NCBI GenBank assembly: GCA_963848825.1
Contig: CAWKFA010000008.1
Coordinates: 124,001 to 188,000 of the forward strand
Length of the DNA: 64,000 bases
Direction: 5' to 3'
DNA from: CAVVSQ01 sp963848825
GTDB taxonomy: Bacteria > Planctomycetota > Planctomycetia > Gemmatales > Gemmataceae
A program made the position numbers and the translations under genes. The number at the start of each line of letters is the position of its first letter. Position 1 is the first letter of the stretch. Shown here in pieces: positions 1 through 9,962 of this stretch. Below the pieces are notes generated by a model, which did not search any database, had not been told where the DNA came from, and worked only from the letters and a program-made list of their open reading frames with translations.

Positions 1-1
1 G

Positions 2-187
2 GCTCAGAACGACACGCTCTATGCCTTTGAGGATAGCGGCAAGACGATTCTGTTCGCCGCGTCAGCCGATGCCTACAAGGAACTCGGCCGCAACGAACTG
101 AATGGCCATGTGCAAGCAACCCCCGCCGTGGATGCCGGATATCTCTTCGTCAGAACGGACACACGTCTGGTGAAGGTTGGGCCGTAA
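2..187 (+). CDS. C-terminal end of a PQQ-like beta-propeller protein (5' truncated)
   Basis: The window opens inside an open frame that gives 61 residues and stops at a TAA. The segment has the strand pattern of an outer-surface PQQ/quinoprotein-type propeller blade: 'NDTLYAFEDSG', then 'VQATPAVDAGYLFVRT' and a final 'LVKVG'. Planctomycete PQQ-like repeat proteins often end on such a blade. The start and all upstream domains lie outside the window, so catalytic activity cannot be judged. No terminator hairpin with a T-run follows; the next 460 bases are a repeat block. Confidence 0.6.
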   Translation, partial: AQNDTLYAFEDSGKTILFAASADAYKELGRNELNGHVQATPAVDAGYLFVRTDTRLVKVGP

Positions 188-224
188 AAGGCCCCGGCGT
201 GCGCTATGGCGGCCATGTTGGGAT

Positions 225-640
225 GGAACACCTCCGGCGTAAAAATATGGTCGCGGCTGGGACCTCGGGGCAATGGTTCCGATACCCCGAAGGGGTTGAA
301 TCCCAAAGCCCAGGGTCGCGCTAGCGCACCCTGGGATGGTAACGCGGAGAAGAACCGATACCCCGAAGGGGTTAGATCACCTTGTCGGCAGACGGTGATG
401 TAACACCTTCGGTGTAAGAATATGGTCGGGGCCGGGAACCCAGGGTGCGCTTCGCGACCCTGGGCTTTGAGATGTAACACCTTCGGTGTAAAGACCGGCG
501 ACAAAAAAAAGGTTAGATCATTGTCGGCGGGCGGTGATGTGACATTTTCAGCGTAAAAATATGGTCGGGGCTGGGAACCCAGGGTGCGCTATCCCGACTC
601 TGGGCTCTGCGATGTAACACCTTCGGTGTAAAGACCGGGG
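225..640. repeat. Block of short palindromic intergenic repeats
   Basis: Three palindromic modules recur. Module A is ACACCTTCGGTGT (near 403, 477 and 617, with degenerate forms near 227 and 541). Module B is CCCAGGGTGCGC paired with GCGACCCTGGG (near 307, 439 and 578). Module C is ACCCCGAAGGGGT (near 284 and 361). An A-B-A unit starting near 397 is repeated near 535, a period of about 138 bases. No coding potential is convincing on either strand. Similar A/B palindromes are, to my knowledge, scattered in planctomycete genomes and often create spurious predicted proteins. The block separates the first gene from the one at 648. Confidence 0.75.
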
Positions 641-647
641 ACAAAAA

Positions 648-3600
648 ATGACCAATCACCCGCGTCGGCTATTCTTGGCTATCGTGACGTGGATCTTCGC
701 GGTCGCCGGCGGCTTTGGTGATGAGCCTGTCGCGACGCACGTCATTAGACTCAATGGGCACGCGTTCACTTTGCCGCTGGGGTTCGATATCTCGTTGCTT
801 GCCGGTCCCCCGCTGGTTGACCGCCCGATCACGGCGGATTTTGATGATGAGGGCCGCCTCTATGTCGGCGATTCCTCGGGTTCCAATGAAAAAGTGGCCG
901 TTCAGCTCGAAAAGAAACCGCATCGTATTGTCCGCCTGGAGAGCACCAAGAAGGATGGTCGATTCGACAAGAGTGTGGTCTTTGCCGACTCGATGATGTT
1001 TCCCGAAGGGACGTTGTGGCATGATGGTTCCCTTTACGTGGCCGCGCCGCCCAGCATCTGGAAGCTCACCGATACCAAGGGCGCCGGCAGCGCCGACCGG
1101 CGTGAGGAATGGTTCAAGGGCAAGACACTGACCGGCTGCGCCAACGATTTGCATGGGCCCTACCTGGGACCCGATGGCTGGCTCTACTGGGGCAAGGGTG
1201 CCTTCGCCAAACAGGTTTATGAGCGACCTGGTAAAGAGCCTTTCGTCACGCGGGCGCGCACATGTCTTTCGCTGCCGGCCCGATGGATCGGGCGTCGAGC
1301 CGGTGATGAGCGGCGGCATGGACAATCCGATCGACGTCGTGTTCACACCGGGCGGCGAACGCATTATCACCACGACTTTCTTGCAAAACCCCGCCGGCGG
1401 CAAACGTGATGGCCTCATTCACATCATCTATGGCGGCGTCTACGGCAAAGATTTTGAGCCGATCCATGAACACAAATGGACAGGGCCGTCCCTCATGCCC
1501 GTTCTGGCCCACCTGGGGCCGGCTGCTCCCAGCGGTCTGCACTGTTATCAATCGACGGCCTTCGGCGCTGCTTATAAAGGCAATCTTTTCGCGGCCCTCT
1601 TTAATTTGCAAAAGGTGACGCGCCATATCCTCGAACCGGACGGGGCGACCTTCAAATGCCGGACGGAGGATTTTGTCGTCTCGGACAATAAAGATTTTCA
1701 TCCGACCGACGTGATCGAAGATGCAGATGGCAGCCTGGTGATTGTCGATACGGGCGGCTGGTACAAACTTTGTTGCCCAAGTTCCCAGCTCTCCAAGCCT
1801 GATATCAAAGGAGCGATCTATCGGGTGCGGCGGCACGATGGTCCCGACCATGAGGTAGCCGATCCGCGCGGTCTGAAGCTGCCCTGGTCCACCATGACCG
1901 TTGACGAGATAGTTTCGCTGCTGGGCGATGCTCGGCCGGCCGTGCGCCAACGGGCTGTAAAGCGCCTGGGAAGTAGGGAAGAGGCGGCACCGGCACTGGG
2001 CCGTGTGCTCCAGAAGTCACCGTCGGCGGAAGCACGTCTCAACGCCGTGTGGTCCCTGACTCGTAACGGGAATGCGCAGGCTCGCCGGGAAGTGCGTTTG
2101 GGCCTGACGGACCCGGACGACACGGTGCGTCAGGCAGCGCTACATTCGGTTGGCCTGTGGCGTGATCGTGACGCGGTGCCGGTGTTGCTGCGCATTTTGA
2201 AGCAAACCTCGGCGCCTAATCGCCGTGCGGCGGCCGAGGCGCTGGGACGCATCGGCGAGCGGTCCGCCGTGCCGGCGATTTTGAACGCGGTGAGTGAAAA
2301 TGTCGATCGCGTATTGCAGCATTCCCTGACGTATGCGCTGATCGAGATTGGCTCCGTTGAAGATATTTTGGCCGGTATCGACAGCGCCAACCCGCGCGCC
2401 GCGCTCGGCGGCGCTGATCGCGCTCGATCAGATTGACCCCGCCAAGGTATCGGTAGGCTGGCTGACTCGCGAATTCGACAATGCTTACTTACGCGAGACC
2501 GCCTGGTGGATTGCGGGCCGTCATCCGGAATGGGGCGCAAGCCTGTCAAAATATTTGCAGGATCGCCTGAGTAAGGCGCTGCTCGAACAGTCCGAGCAAG
2601 AAGAGCTGACGCGGAATTTGGTGCGCCTCGCCAAGTCGCCCGCCATCCAGGATCTGCTGGCTCAACAGGCGGCGCCAGCGAAGCCCCGCACGCCGCCAGA
2701 TTACTAGCACTTCGCGTGATGGCACTGGCTGGACTAAAAAAGACGCCGCCCGCCTGGTTTGAGGCGTTGGCGGCCGTGCTTGCCGAGGTTCCGGCCTTGC
2801 GGATGCAGGCCGTCGTCACGGCGCAGGCGCTGGATTGGGGCAAACAGCGGCCCGCCCGGCTGCTGGATGCCTTGAAAGAACTTGGCACGAACGCCACAGC
2901 GCCGGTCGATATGCGCTTGCCAGCGCTGGCGGCCCTGCCGGATGGCCTGGCGTCGGTGGATCAGGAACTTTTTGAATTGCTGCGCCAGCAGCTCAAGGCG
3001 GAGCAGCCGGTTACCCTCCGTGGTGCCGCGGCCGATGTATTTCTCGGGCCACGCTAACGTCGGTGCAATTAGTGATATTGGCCGAGGATTTTAAAACAGT
3101 CGGTCCAATGGAACGGGACCGACTCCTGCAAACGTTCGGGCGAGGCTCGGATGATCAGGTGGGACGACGTTTGCTGGAGGTGTTGGCGCTACCGGCGACG
3201 CGTGCTGGCTTGCGGGCCGAGTCGCTCCGGCCGCGCCTGGCGAAGTATGGCGCCGACGTACAAAAATTGGCGGAACAGCTATACCTGTTGCTCGATATGG
3301 ATGCCGGCGATCAGAAAAAGCGCCTCGAGGCGATGATCGGCTCCATGCCGCCCGGCGATGTACGTCGCGGGCAGGGCGTCTTCAACAATCGCAAAGTGGC
3401 TTGTGTTTCTTGCCATGCGATTGGCTATCTGGGCGGCAATATAGGCCCCGACCTGACCCGCGTCGGCGCCGTCCGCACGGAGCGTGATCTGCTCGAAGCG
3501 ATTGTGTTCCCCAGCGCCAGTTTTGTACGCGGTTACGAACCGGTGCTGGCCGTCATGCGTGATGGCAAGACACACAATGGCCTGTTGCGCCAGGAAACAG

Positions 3601-3770
3601 CCGACGATATCACCCTCGTTCTTGGTGCCGACCAGCAGGTACGTTTGCCGCGCTCCGATATCGAGGAACTTCAGCCCGGCCAGGTTTCAGTAATGCCGTC
3701 GGGCCTGGATCAACAGCTAAGCCGGCAGGACATCGCGGACTTGCTGGCGTTTCTCAAGGCGTGCCGGTGA
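648..3770 (+). CDS. Exported membrane-bound-dehydrogenase-like protein with HEAT repeats and C-terminal c-type haem domain (frameshifted)
   Basis: About 1040 residues if the breaks are repaired. Residues 1-24 look like a signal peptide. A beta-propeller of the sorbosone-dehydrogenase / 'putative membrane-bound dehydrogenase' type follows (motifs 'ADFDDEGRLYVGDSSG', 'GPYLGPDGWLYWGKGAF', 'VIVDTGGWYKLCC'), then HEAT repeats (about 1920-2350 and 2440-3050). A c-type haem domain comes last, with CVSCH near 3403 and the following 'GPDLTRVG'. This architecture is common in Planctomycetota and is thought to oxidise sugars or related substrates in the periplasm; the substrate is unknown. The frame changes near 1250, 2395, 2700 and 3045. 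All five pieces follow the family order without gaps, which argues for sequence error and not decay. The start at 648 was chosen because it puts the signal peptide at the N-terminus. Confidence 0.8.
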
Positions 3771-5148
3771 TGCCGGCTGCCAGTAGCCTTGCAAGAACAA
3801 CAGGACGCCTGCTGCCATGGCCATGGGCTCGATGGCTGCTTCGTCGCGAACCAGGCTGGCGGCGCTCGGCACAACCGAGCGCGTTTCCGGCGCGTCCTGG
3901 AAGATAAGTAGCGCCGGTGCCGGGTTGATGAATATCGCGCCCGGATCATTTAAGGTTGGCCCGGAGTTGTTCGGCGTCGCTGGCGCCGGTAGCTCGCGCG
4001 GCTGTATTATTGGCGGGATCGCCATCGGCGTCAGCGATTGCGTCCGTGACATCATGCCAGGCGCCAAATGTGGCGACGGCTGCCGGGCCTATGATCTGAG
4101 CGACGGGAGCGTGAATTTCTGGCGTATTTGGCGCATTCGGCACCGGCAATGGCGCGACGGTGACGATGTGCGGGGCCGCCGGCGCGATTGACGGCGCGGC
4201 GAAAGCGCTGAACACACCGGGCTGATTGAGTGCCCACCAGGTGTGATGATGGCGGCCAGGCTGTGGCGCCGGCGTGGACGTCGTCGGCGCCGTATACGTG
4301 ACCGAAAAACTCGAAACGGTCGTTCCAGCCGGCGGCAGGAGCGATCCAGTCACGGTCTTCACGGCATCAGTGAGCGATCCCGTGGTATCCTGCGTGACCT
4401 GCGCCCGGCCGGAGGTCAACATATCGATCTGGGCGGCCTGGCCGGACGAGCTGTCGATTGGGCCGGTTCGCCCCGAGATGGTGGCGTAAGCATTAGAGAA
4501 GTTGACGGTGCCGAAATTGGCCATCGGCAACACGTTGGACGACGAGGGGGCCTCGACGATCCATTCCGCGGATGACGTTTGGGCCCGGCTGGCCTTTTGC
4601 GTGATGCTGAAAAATTCGACCGGGCCGCCGTTTTTGGGCGTATCCATCATCGCCAGGGTAAACACGCCGGCATTATAAGAGACCTCGGCCGTAATAATGT
4701 CGCCGGGCGCGATGGCCATTCGGGAACTGGGAATGATGACTGAGTTGCTCGGATACATTTCATACCACGCATAGTAAACGGGCTTTCCGCTGGAGATATC
4801 CTCTTCCGTGCCGAGCTGCTCTACCGTCGGCGAGCTATAACCATCGATGCCGACCCAGACCGACGAATACCCGGTGGCGGTGCCGGTGACCGCCGGCACG
4901 GCCCAGGTGCCACCCACCGCGGTGACGGCAGCGCTTTGCGGCGAGTTGAGGCTGGTTTGCTCGGCATACCCCGACCAGTTGGTGCTGGTGGAGGCCACGA
5001 TGGCCGAGGTGGAAAGCAACACGCGTCCCTCCAGCTCTTCGATGGTGAGCCCGCGTGATTGCCTCTTTTTCAGGCCGTGCACCATTCGCTGCGCCGGCGA
5101 CTTTACGTTGGAAGCAGATCGATTTAACCAAAGCGTGAACCACCTCAT
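3717..5148 (-). CDS. Secreted G1-family (glutamic) endopeptidase with LEPR-XLL-type N-terminus
   Basis: The N-terminus carries a basic leader and 'IEELEGRVLLS' (residues 36-46), a variant of the LEPR-XLL motif found on planctomycete surface proteins. The next 230 residues match the eqolisin/scytalidoglutamic peptidase fold: 'STNWSGYA', 'GTWAVPAV', 'VWVGIDGY', then 'TVEQLGTEED' with the expected catalytic Gln, 'YYAWYEMYP', and 'SAEWIVEAP' with the expected catalytic Glu. A Pro/Ala-rich tail follows. In the starting frame the gene would stop at 3946. A change of frame near 4040 gives a more natural Pro-rich tail and a hydrophobic end ('AMAAGVLLFLQGY') stopping at 3717, 54 bases inside the convergent gene. 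I favour the longer form but am not certain. The start at 5148 has an AAAGGAG ribosome-binding site. The role is probably extracellular acid proteolysis. Confidence 0.78.
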
Positions 5149-5304
5149 AGAGATGCTCCTTTGTTTGCCTGGCTGCTAGAAAAACAAGGAAATCCAGAAA
5201 AGGCTGTCTTCCGTAAACTATAAACGCAATTATGCCTCCCGGTGAGCGCACGAAAGTATTACTTTCTTGTAAGAGGTCGTCAAGCCCTCAAGGTCAATGT
5301 CGCC

Positions 5305-6781
5305 ATGGCGGATAATGAGCCCGAATCGATGCTTTCTCTGGCTCAGGCGCTCGAGCTGGCAGTCGAGGCGCACCAGGCCGGCAATTTGGCGCGGGCAGAA
5401 CATCTCTATCGGCAAATCCTTCAGGTGGACCCCACACAGGTCAATGCACTCCACCTGCTGGGAGTTCTAGCTTGCCAGTGCGGGCGCAGCGACCGGGGAG
5501 CGGAGCATATTCGGGCAGCGTTGCAGCTTAACCCCGAGTTCGCCGAAGCACACAATAACCTTGGCAATGCCCTTCGCGACCAGGGCCAGCCGGCGGCCGC
5601 AATGGCCAGTTATCGCGAGGCACTGCGGATCAATCCCAATTACGCCCAGGCCCTCAACAACCTGGGTATTCTGCTCGAGGAACAGGAAGAATTGGACAAG
5701 GCCGTCGCCTGCTATGAACATGCGCTGGCCTTGTTGCCGGACTATGTGGACGCCCATTACAACCTGGGGTTCGCCCTCCGTCTTCAAGGCAAGCTGGAGG
5801 CGGCGGCTGCGTGTTATGACGAGGTCCTGCGTCTCCGGCCTGATTTCGCGGACGCTCATAAAAACCTGGGCGTCATATTGCTGCTGCAAGGGAAGCTTGA
5901 GCGGGGCTGGGCAGAGTACGACTGGCGCTGGCGAGGTGAGCAATTTCTCAAAGAAATTGAACAACCACTGTGGGATGGTACCGCGCTGAGGGGCGCACGC
6001 TCCTCGTTCATCCCGACCAGGGATTGGGCGACATCCTGAATTTCGTCCGCTATATTCCGATGATTGCGAAGGACGGCGGCCGTGTCGTCATGCCCTGCCC
6101 GGTCGAACTGCTCAGGCTCATGAAAAGTTGCGCGGGCATTGACCAACTCGTTTTGGCAGGCGGTCCTTTGCCACCCTTTGATGTTCACATTCCTTTGCTA
6201 TGTTTGCCGCGGCTGCTGGGAACGACCACGGTCGAACGCATCCCCGCCACGGTGCCCTACGTTGGGGTCGACGAGGTTCTGGTGCAAAGCTGGCGCGAAC
6301 GTTTGCAGACTGTCGCGGGCGTGCGCATTGGTATCGCCTGGTGCAGCAGTCCCAGCCATCGTGGGCATAGCCGCAAATCAGTCCCACTCGAGGTTTTTAG
6401 GCCGCTGGCGGGTCTGCGCGGGCGAGTCTGATCAGCTTACAAAAAGGGCAGGGGACGGCAGAACTCGACAACGCCCCCGAGATGGCGCTCGACCTGGGGC
6501 CCGAGTTAATGGACATGGCCGATACCGCCGCCGTCATGCGAAACCTGGATCTGGTGGTAGCAATCGACACATCGCTCGCCCACCTTGCCGGCGCATTGGC
6601 CGTGCCGGTGTGGGTGCCGCTCCCGAGCGCACCGGATTGGCGCTGGCTTGTGGATCGAGAGGATTCGCCCTGGTACCCCACGATGCGGCTCTTTCGGCAG
6701 ACCGTCGGCGGCAGTTGGGAAAGCGTCTTTGAGCGAATTCGGGAGAACTTGCAGAGAAGGATTGGCGAATTGAGAGTTTAG
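5305..6781 (+). CDS. TPR protein fused to a GT9/heptosyltransferase-like domain (frameshifted)
   Basis: About 490 residues. Residues 10-215 hold at least five tetratricopeptide repeats ('AEAHNNLGNALRDQGQ', 'AQALNNLGILLEEQ', 'VDAHYNLGFALRLQGK'). They are followed by 'LERGWAEYDWRWRG' and a glycosyltransferase-9-like region: 'GRTLLVHPDQGLGDILNFVRY', 'VRIGIAWCSSPSHRG' and 'AVMRNLDLVVAIDTSLAHLAG'. Proteins of this layout are common in planctomycetes and cyanobacteria; they probably transfer sugars, but donor and acceptor are unknown. The frame changes near 5985 and 6425. The ATG at 5305 was preferred over the upstream start at 5242, because the sequence before it shows no family similarity. It is divergent from the G1 peptidase. 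Confidence 0.8.
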
Positions 6782-7546
6782 ATTCAGACCGAATATTTGC
6801 GCATGCCCGTTCGTATTGTTGCCGCCGACGTTCGCTTATTCCCGGAGCAGTTCGGTATAGGGCGCAGCGGCCTGAAATATTGCCGGTGTTTTCGCCACGG
6901 CGCGGGTACGGGCTTGCCGAGTCCACCGCGGTTAAGGGCGGCCGGTGTGACCTTCGCGACGTGGTCAAGGCACTGATATTCATGTCTAATTCCTTGACCA
7001 GGTCATCCAGCGCGGGATTATCGCGCGTAATCAGTTGATGATAGATAACTTCGTCGACGACATGCCTTCGGGCCATCGCCGCACGCATGGCCGATTCCGC
7101 CGGACGCACACAGCTCGTTAATGAGCCCCAGGCGCACGTGCAAAAAGCAGGCCACATTCGCGAAAGCAGGATGGGTCCAGGTCCCGATGTCCACAAGGGG
7201 TCCTTTGCGGCAGGCGCAGAGCACCGGCCAATCCACGGCCAAGGAACAAGTCTGTCCCTTCGCCTAAAGCCCAATTTTTTAAGATCGGAAATCGCGTTTG
7301 GAAAAGATTGCGAGTCTTTCCAGAGCCCATCTTCGCCGAAGGGAAGGGCGTCGTCAACTATTATTTCAAAAAAAATCGGTCGAGATGCGTAGACATTTGT
7401 CGGAATCTTGGTTCATAACTTGCGTAAAACTGCAGAGACTTATAGCAGCTTTACTGAGTGAACGTTTTTAAGTGCATTCGCCGCGAGCTTATTTCAGATC
7501 GTAAAGGCGTTGGTGAGGTGTAACACTTCGTCGCGGAATATTAAAA
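6782..7546. other. Low-coding 765-base region between GT9-like gene and tRNA-Thr
   Basis: No intact gene of convincing composition is seen on either strand. On the minus strand two neighbouring frames together read as a short protein-like stretch (separate entry). The last 150 bases before the tRNA are AT-richer than the surroundings, as expected for non-coding sequence. Confidence 0.5.
6960..7245 (-). pseudogene. Possible remnant of an unidentified gene
   Basis: Reading the minus strand, one frame gives 'GPLVDIGTWTHPAFANVACF' and 'HVRLGLINEL'. After a change of frame near 7100 it continues as 'ARRHVVDEVIYHQLITRD' and 'PALDDLVKELDMNISALTT'. The composition is protein-like, with few Arg/Ser/Pro runs of the kind that mark shadow frames here. 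No family is recognised, no good start with a ribosome-binding site is seen, and the product would be about 95 residues. It could equally be a chance open stretch. Confidence 0.25.
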
Positions 7547-7618
7547 AGCCGATGGGGGGACTTGAACCCTCAACCCCCGCTTTACGAAAGCGGTGCTCTA
7601 CCGTTGAGCTACATCGGC
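7547..7618 (-). tRNA. tRNA-Thr(CGT)
   Basis: The minus strand folds as a 72-base tRNA. It has a 7-bp acceptor stem (GCCGATG/CATCGGC), a 4-bp D stem (GCTC/GAGC), a 5-bp anticodon stem (CCGCT/AGCGG) around the loop TTCGTAA with anticodon CGT, and a T arm with loop TTCAAGT. One A:C mismatch is present in the T stem. The discriminator base is T and CCA is not encoded, so it must be added after transcription. The anticodon reads the Thr codon ACG. Confidence 0.92.
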
Positions 7619-7666
7619 GATCCTTGGGATTTTAGGTGCGGCAGCGCTATCTGTCAATTAAGCGCT

Positions 7667-9463
7667 TTACATATCCTTTTTCTCGGCCGCTTTATCGTCG
7701 GCCGGTCTATCCTCGGCAGGCGGGGGGACGGCCTGGATTCGTGGGTTCTCCGGCACGATGCCCGCCGAGATGCTGGACGGGCTGAACCCCGAGACTTCGC
7801 TGGCGCCGCGCGGTTGGCGGTAGCCGATGGTGTTGAGGAAGTTCTCGGTCGAAATAATGAACAGGCCCCGGTCGATAGCTTCTTGTCGCATGCGCGCGGC
7901 CGCATCGTTGATTCCCTTGAGGCGGTCGGGTAGGACATCGGCTTTCGGAGCGTCGGCCTTGGCGGCATCGGCGGCTTTGGCGTCGTCGGCGTCCGCATCC
8001 TTGGCCGGCTGTTTCTTCTTGACGACTCCCACCTGGGTTGGGTCGATGAGGTCGTCGCCCCGGATCAAGTAGCGGGTCCGATTGGTGATGGCGCCCTTGA
8101 CCTGGCCATCGTTGAGGTCGAGATAGGCATCGACGGAGATGCCGTTGCGGTTCAGATATTGCACGAAGCTGGCCAGAATGCGCATCTGTTCCGCCGGGCT
8201 GTCACTGACCTGGCCGCCGAATTGTATGTTGCCGGCAATAGCTACGTGGGCGCCGAAAAATGTGTTGAACAGCAAGTCCCCTTCCTTGAGGGCGTTGTCG
8301 GCCTCGCGACTGGAGCGGCCGCTACGGGGATCGGCCAGGACGATTTCGTGTCCATCGATGTCGTAGAGACTGGTGATACGCGCCAGCGAGCTTTGCGGCC
8401 CAAGCACGCTGATGACTTCGATCGTCGCCTTGAGGTCTTTTTCCGCCCGGCCATTCCAGGCCGCGCCAAAGATATTGAAAGTCGTCTGCGGCTTGAGGCC
8501 CGTGGCGGAGCCGACGTTGATGTAAACCTTCCGTTCGGGCACGTCCATACTGGTGATCTTGCCGAGCGGCGCGTCCCACAGCGGTTTGCCGCGGGAAATG
8601 TCGAGAATCAGCGCATGGACCTGGTCGGGCCCGACGGGGCGAGTCGTGTTCGCCACCGGGCCACCGGCTTCGGCCTTGTCGGCGGCCGCCATGTTGAGCT
8701 GTTTGATCTTCCTTTCCAGGCTGTCGATTTTTTCGCCGAAGTCTTTCTTGATCTGCTCGATCTCGTCGTTCTGCTTCTTGGTGAGCTCGAACTGCATTTC
8801 CATCGCCTTGGTGCGGTCGGTGGAGGCTTTGAGGGCGTCTTTGTTGCCTTTGTTAATTACCGACATCGCGTTGGTCCAGTATTTTTCCTGGTTGGCCTGC
8901 TGGCCGGCGAACTTGCCGTTGGCTTCCTCAAGGTTTTTTTGCGTCGAGGTCAGCTGGGCTTGATACTGTTTGAGTTCGTCGACAAGCTTGGCCACGACTT
9001 CTCGATAGGTCGTGTTATAGCGCTTGGTAGTTTCGTCGTAGCCGCCGAGGTCGCTCTCGAACGTCTTGATCATTTTCAGCATCGGCTCATAGTATTTCGT
9101 GTAAGATTTGTCCCCCGCCTTGTACTTGGAGTTCGGTTCGACGAAATCCTTACGAATCGCGCCGACGAAGACGGCGTCATCGGGATCGACCACGGCATCT
9201 TTGGGATTGGCAGGGCCGCCAATGGCGGTTCGTGCCTCGGAAGCGATAAAGAGCTGGTAATCTCGGACTTCTTTTTCCGCTTGCAGGTTCTTTTTGTCCG
9301 TTTTGGCGGTGGCTTCCAGTTTTTCCTGGCCAGCGTAGCCGTAATAGCCCCAGACACCCAGGCCGATGCTCACCAGGATGAAAAAGACCAGAAAGATGAC
9401 CAGAATCGTATTGGGTTTGGTGGCGTCGCGCTTTTTACGGGAGGGAGTTTTCAAGCCGGCCAT
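7667..9463 (-). CDS. Planctomycete membrane-anchored coiled-coil protein of unknown function
   Basis: 598 residues and intact. A short basic N-terminus ('GLKTPSRKKRDATKP') precedes one membrane helix (about residues 18-40). A long charged region follows, with coiled-coil character at roughly residues 130-270, then a folded C-terminal half containing 'VYINVGSATGLKPQTTFNIF' and 'EIVLADPRSG'. The tail is Ala/Asp/Lys-rich. I do not recognise a named family; proteins of this general form are conserved hypotheticals in Planctomycetota. The start at 9463 was chosen over one at 9547 because GAGGAAA sits at ribosome-binding distance and the membrane helix then lies near the N-terminus. The layout suggests an inner-membrane protein with a large domain on one side, possibly structural. 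Confidence 0.75.
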   Translation of the reverse strand: MAGLKTPSRKKRDATKPNTILVIFLVFFILVSIGLGVWGYYGYAGQEKLEATAKTDKKNLQAEKEVRDYQLFIASEARTAIGGPANPKDAVVDPDDAVFVGAIRKDFVEPNSKYKAGDKSYTKYYEPMLKMIKTFESDLGGYDETTKRYNTTYREVVAKLVDELKQYQAQLTSTQKNLEEANGKFAGQQANQEKYWTNAMSVINKGNKDALKASTDRTKAMEMQFELTKKQNDEIEQIKKDFGEKIDSLERKIKQLNMAAADKAEAGGPVANTTRPVGPDQVHALILDISRGKPLWDAPLGKITSMDVPERKVYINVGSATGLKPQTTFNIFGAAWNGRAEKDLKATIEVISVLGPQSSLARITSLYDIDGHEIVLADPRSGRSSREADNALKEGDLLFNTFFGAHVAIAGNIQFGGQVSDSPAEQMRILASFVQYLNRNGISVDAYLDLNDGQVKGAITNRTRYLIRGDDLIDPTQVGVVKKKQPAKDADADDAKAADAAKADAPKADVLPDRLKGINDAAARMRQEAIDRGLFIISTENFLNTIGYRQPRGASEVSGFSPSSISAGIVPENPRIQAVPPPAEDRPADDKAAEKKDM

Positions 9464-9962
9464 GGAAGTTTCCTCGTGAAGGGGCACGGAATTGAGTTGG
9501 CAGTTGGCCCCATTCCTCAAGTGTAAAGGGTTCGGGCGGCTTGTCAAACCATTCCGCCTGGGAAAGCAATGCCGGTTCGTTCACCGTGCCGATTGACCGG
9601 AAAGTGAGGAAAAAACCTACGCTGAGGACCGCACCGGTTGGGGCTACGCGGGGAGCCCGGAGGCGCGTGGCAGTCTGAAAAGCGAAAAGCGAAAACTGTA
9701 AACTTGACAGGCCCGCCCCCACATCTAGAATGGAGCCAGTGCCTCCCCGCTGATCGATCGCCCCTTAAGTCTTGACTTCGCCAAGATCGTTCAGGCCTTC
9801 CTCGCAAGCATTGGCAGCCTGAAGGGTAGAGATCGGCCAGCATATCCGCAACCCCCGCCCGCCTGGGTTCATTCCTCCCTGACGCCCCGGCAGGCATTGG
9901 CTGTCCCGCAACGGCAGCTTGACCCGTCCTTGATTTCTTCTAGGAATTTTGGAAGCTCGTCC
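9464..9962. other. Divergent intergenic region upstream of polA
   Basis: This 499-base region lies between the coiled-coil gene (minus) and polA (plus). It contains a sigma70-like promoter facing polA (separate entry). An open frame on the minus strand across this region and into polA is a shadow of polA. No other gene is seen. Confidence 0.6.
9704..9731 (+). promoter_or_regulatory. Probable sigma70-type promoter for polA-coaE-rho
   Basis: TTGACA (9704-9709) and TAGAAT (9726-9731) are separated by 16 bases. This is the best match to the housekeeping consensus upstream of polA and implies a leader of about 220 bases. It is a motif match only. Confidence 0.5.

Noticed and set aside
73..504. 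143-residue open frame on the minus strand
   Set aside because: It lies across the palindromic repeat block, and its sequence merely translates the repeats (recurring Pro/Arg/Phe motifs); no start signal.
225..640. Possible CRISPR array
   Set aside because: The repeats are palindromic modules of different kinds at irregular spacing, and spacers of constant length are absent; no cas gene nearby.
648..3770. Programmed frameshifting or selenocysteine recoding as the cause of the split genes
   Set aside because: Breaks occur in many unrelated genes, go in both directions and lack shared slippery sites; recoding of TGA would keep the same frame, which is not what is seen.
8159..9526. 455-residue open frame on the plus strand
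   Set aside because: It is the exact shadow of the intact coiled-coil membrane protein gene, which has a ribosome-binding site and a sensible membrane helix.
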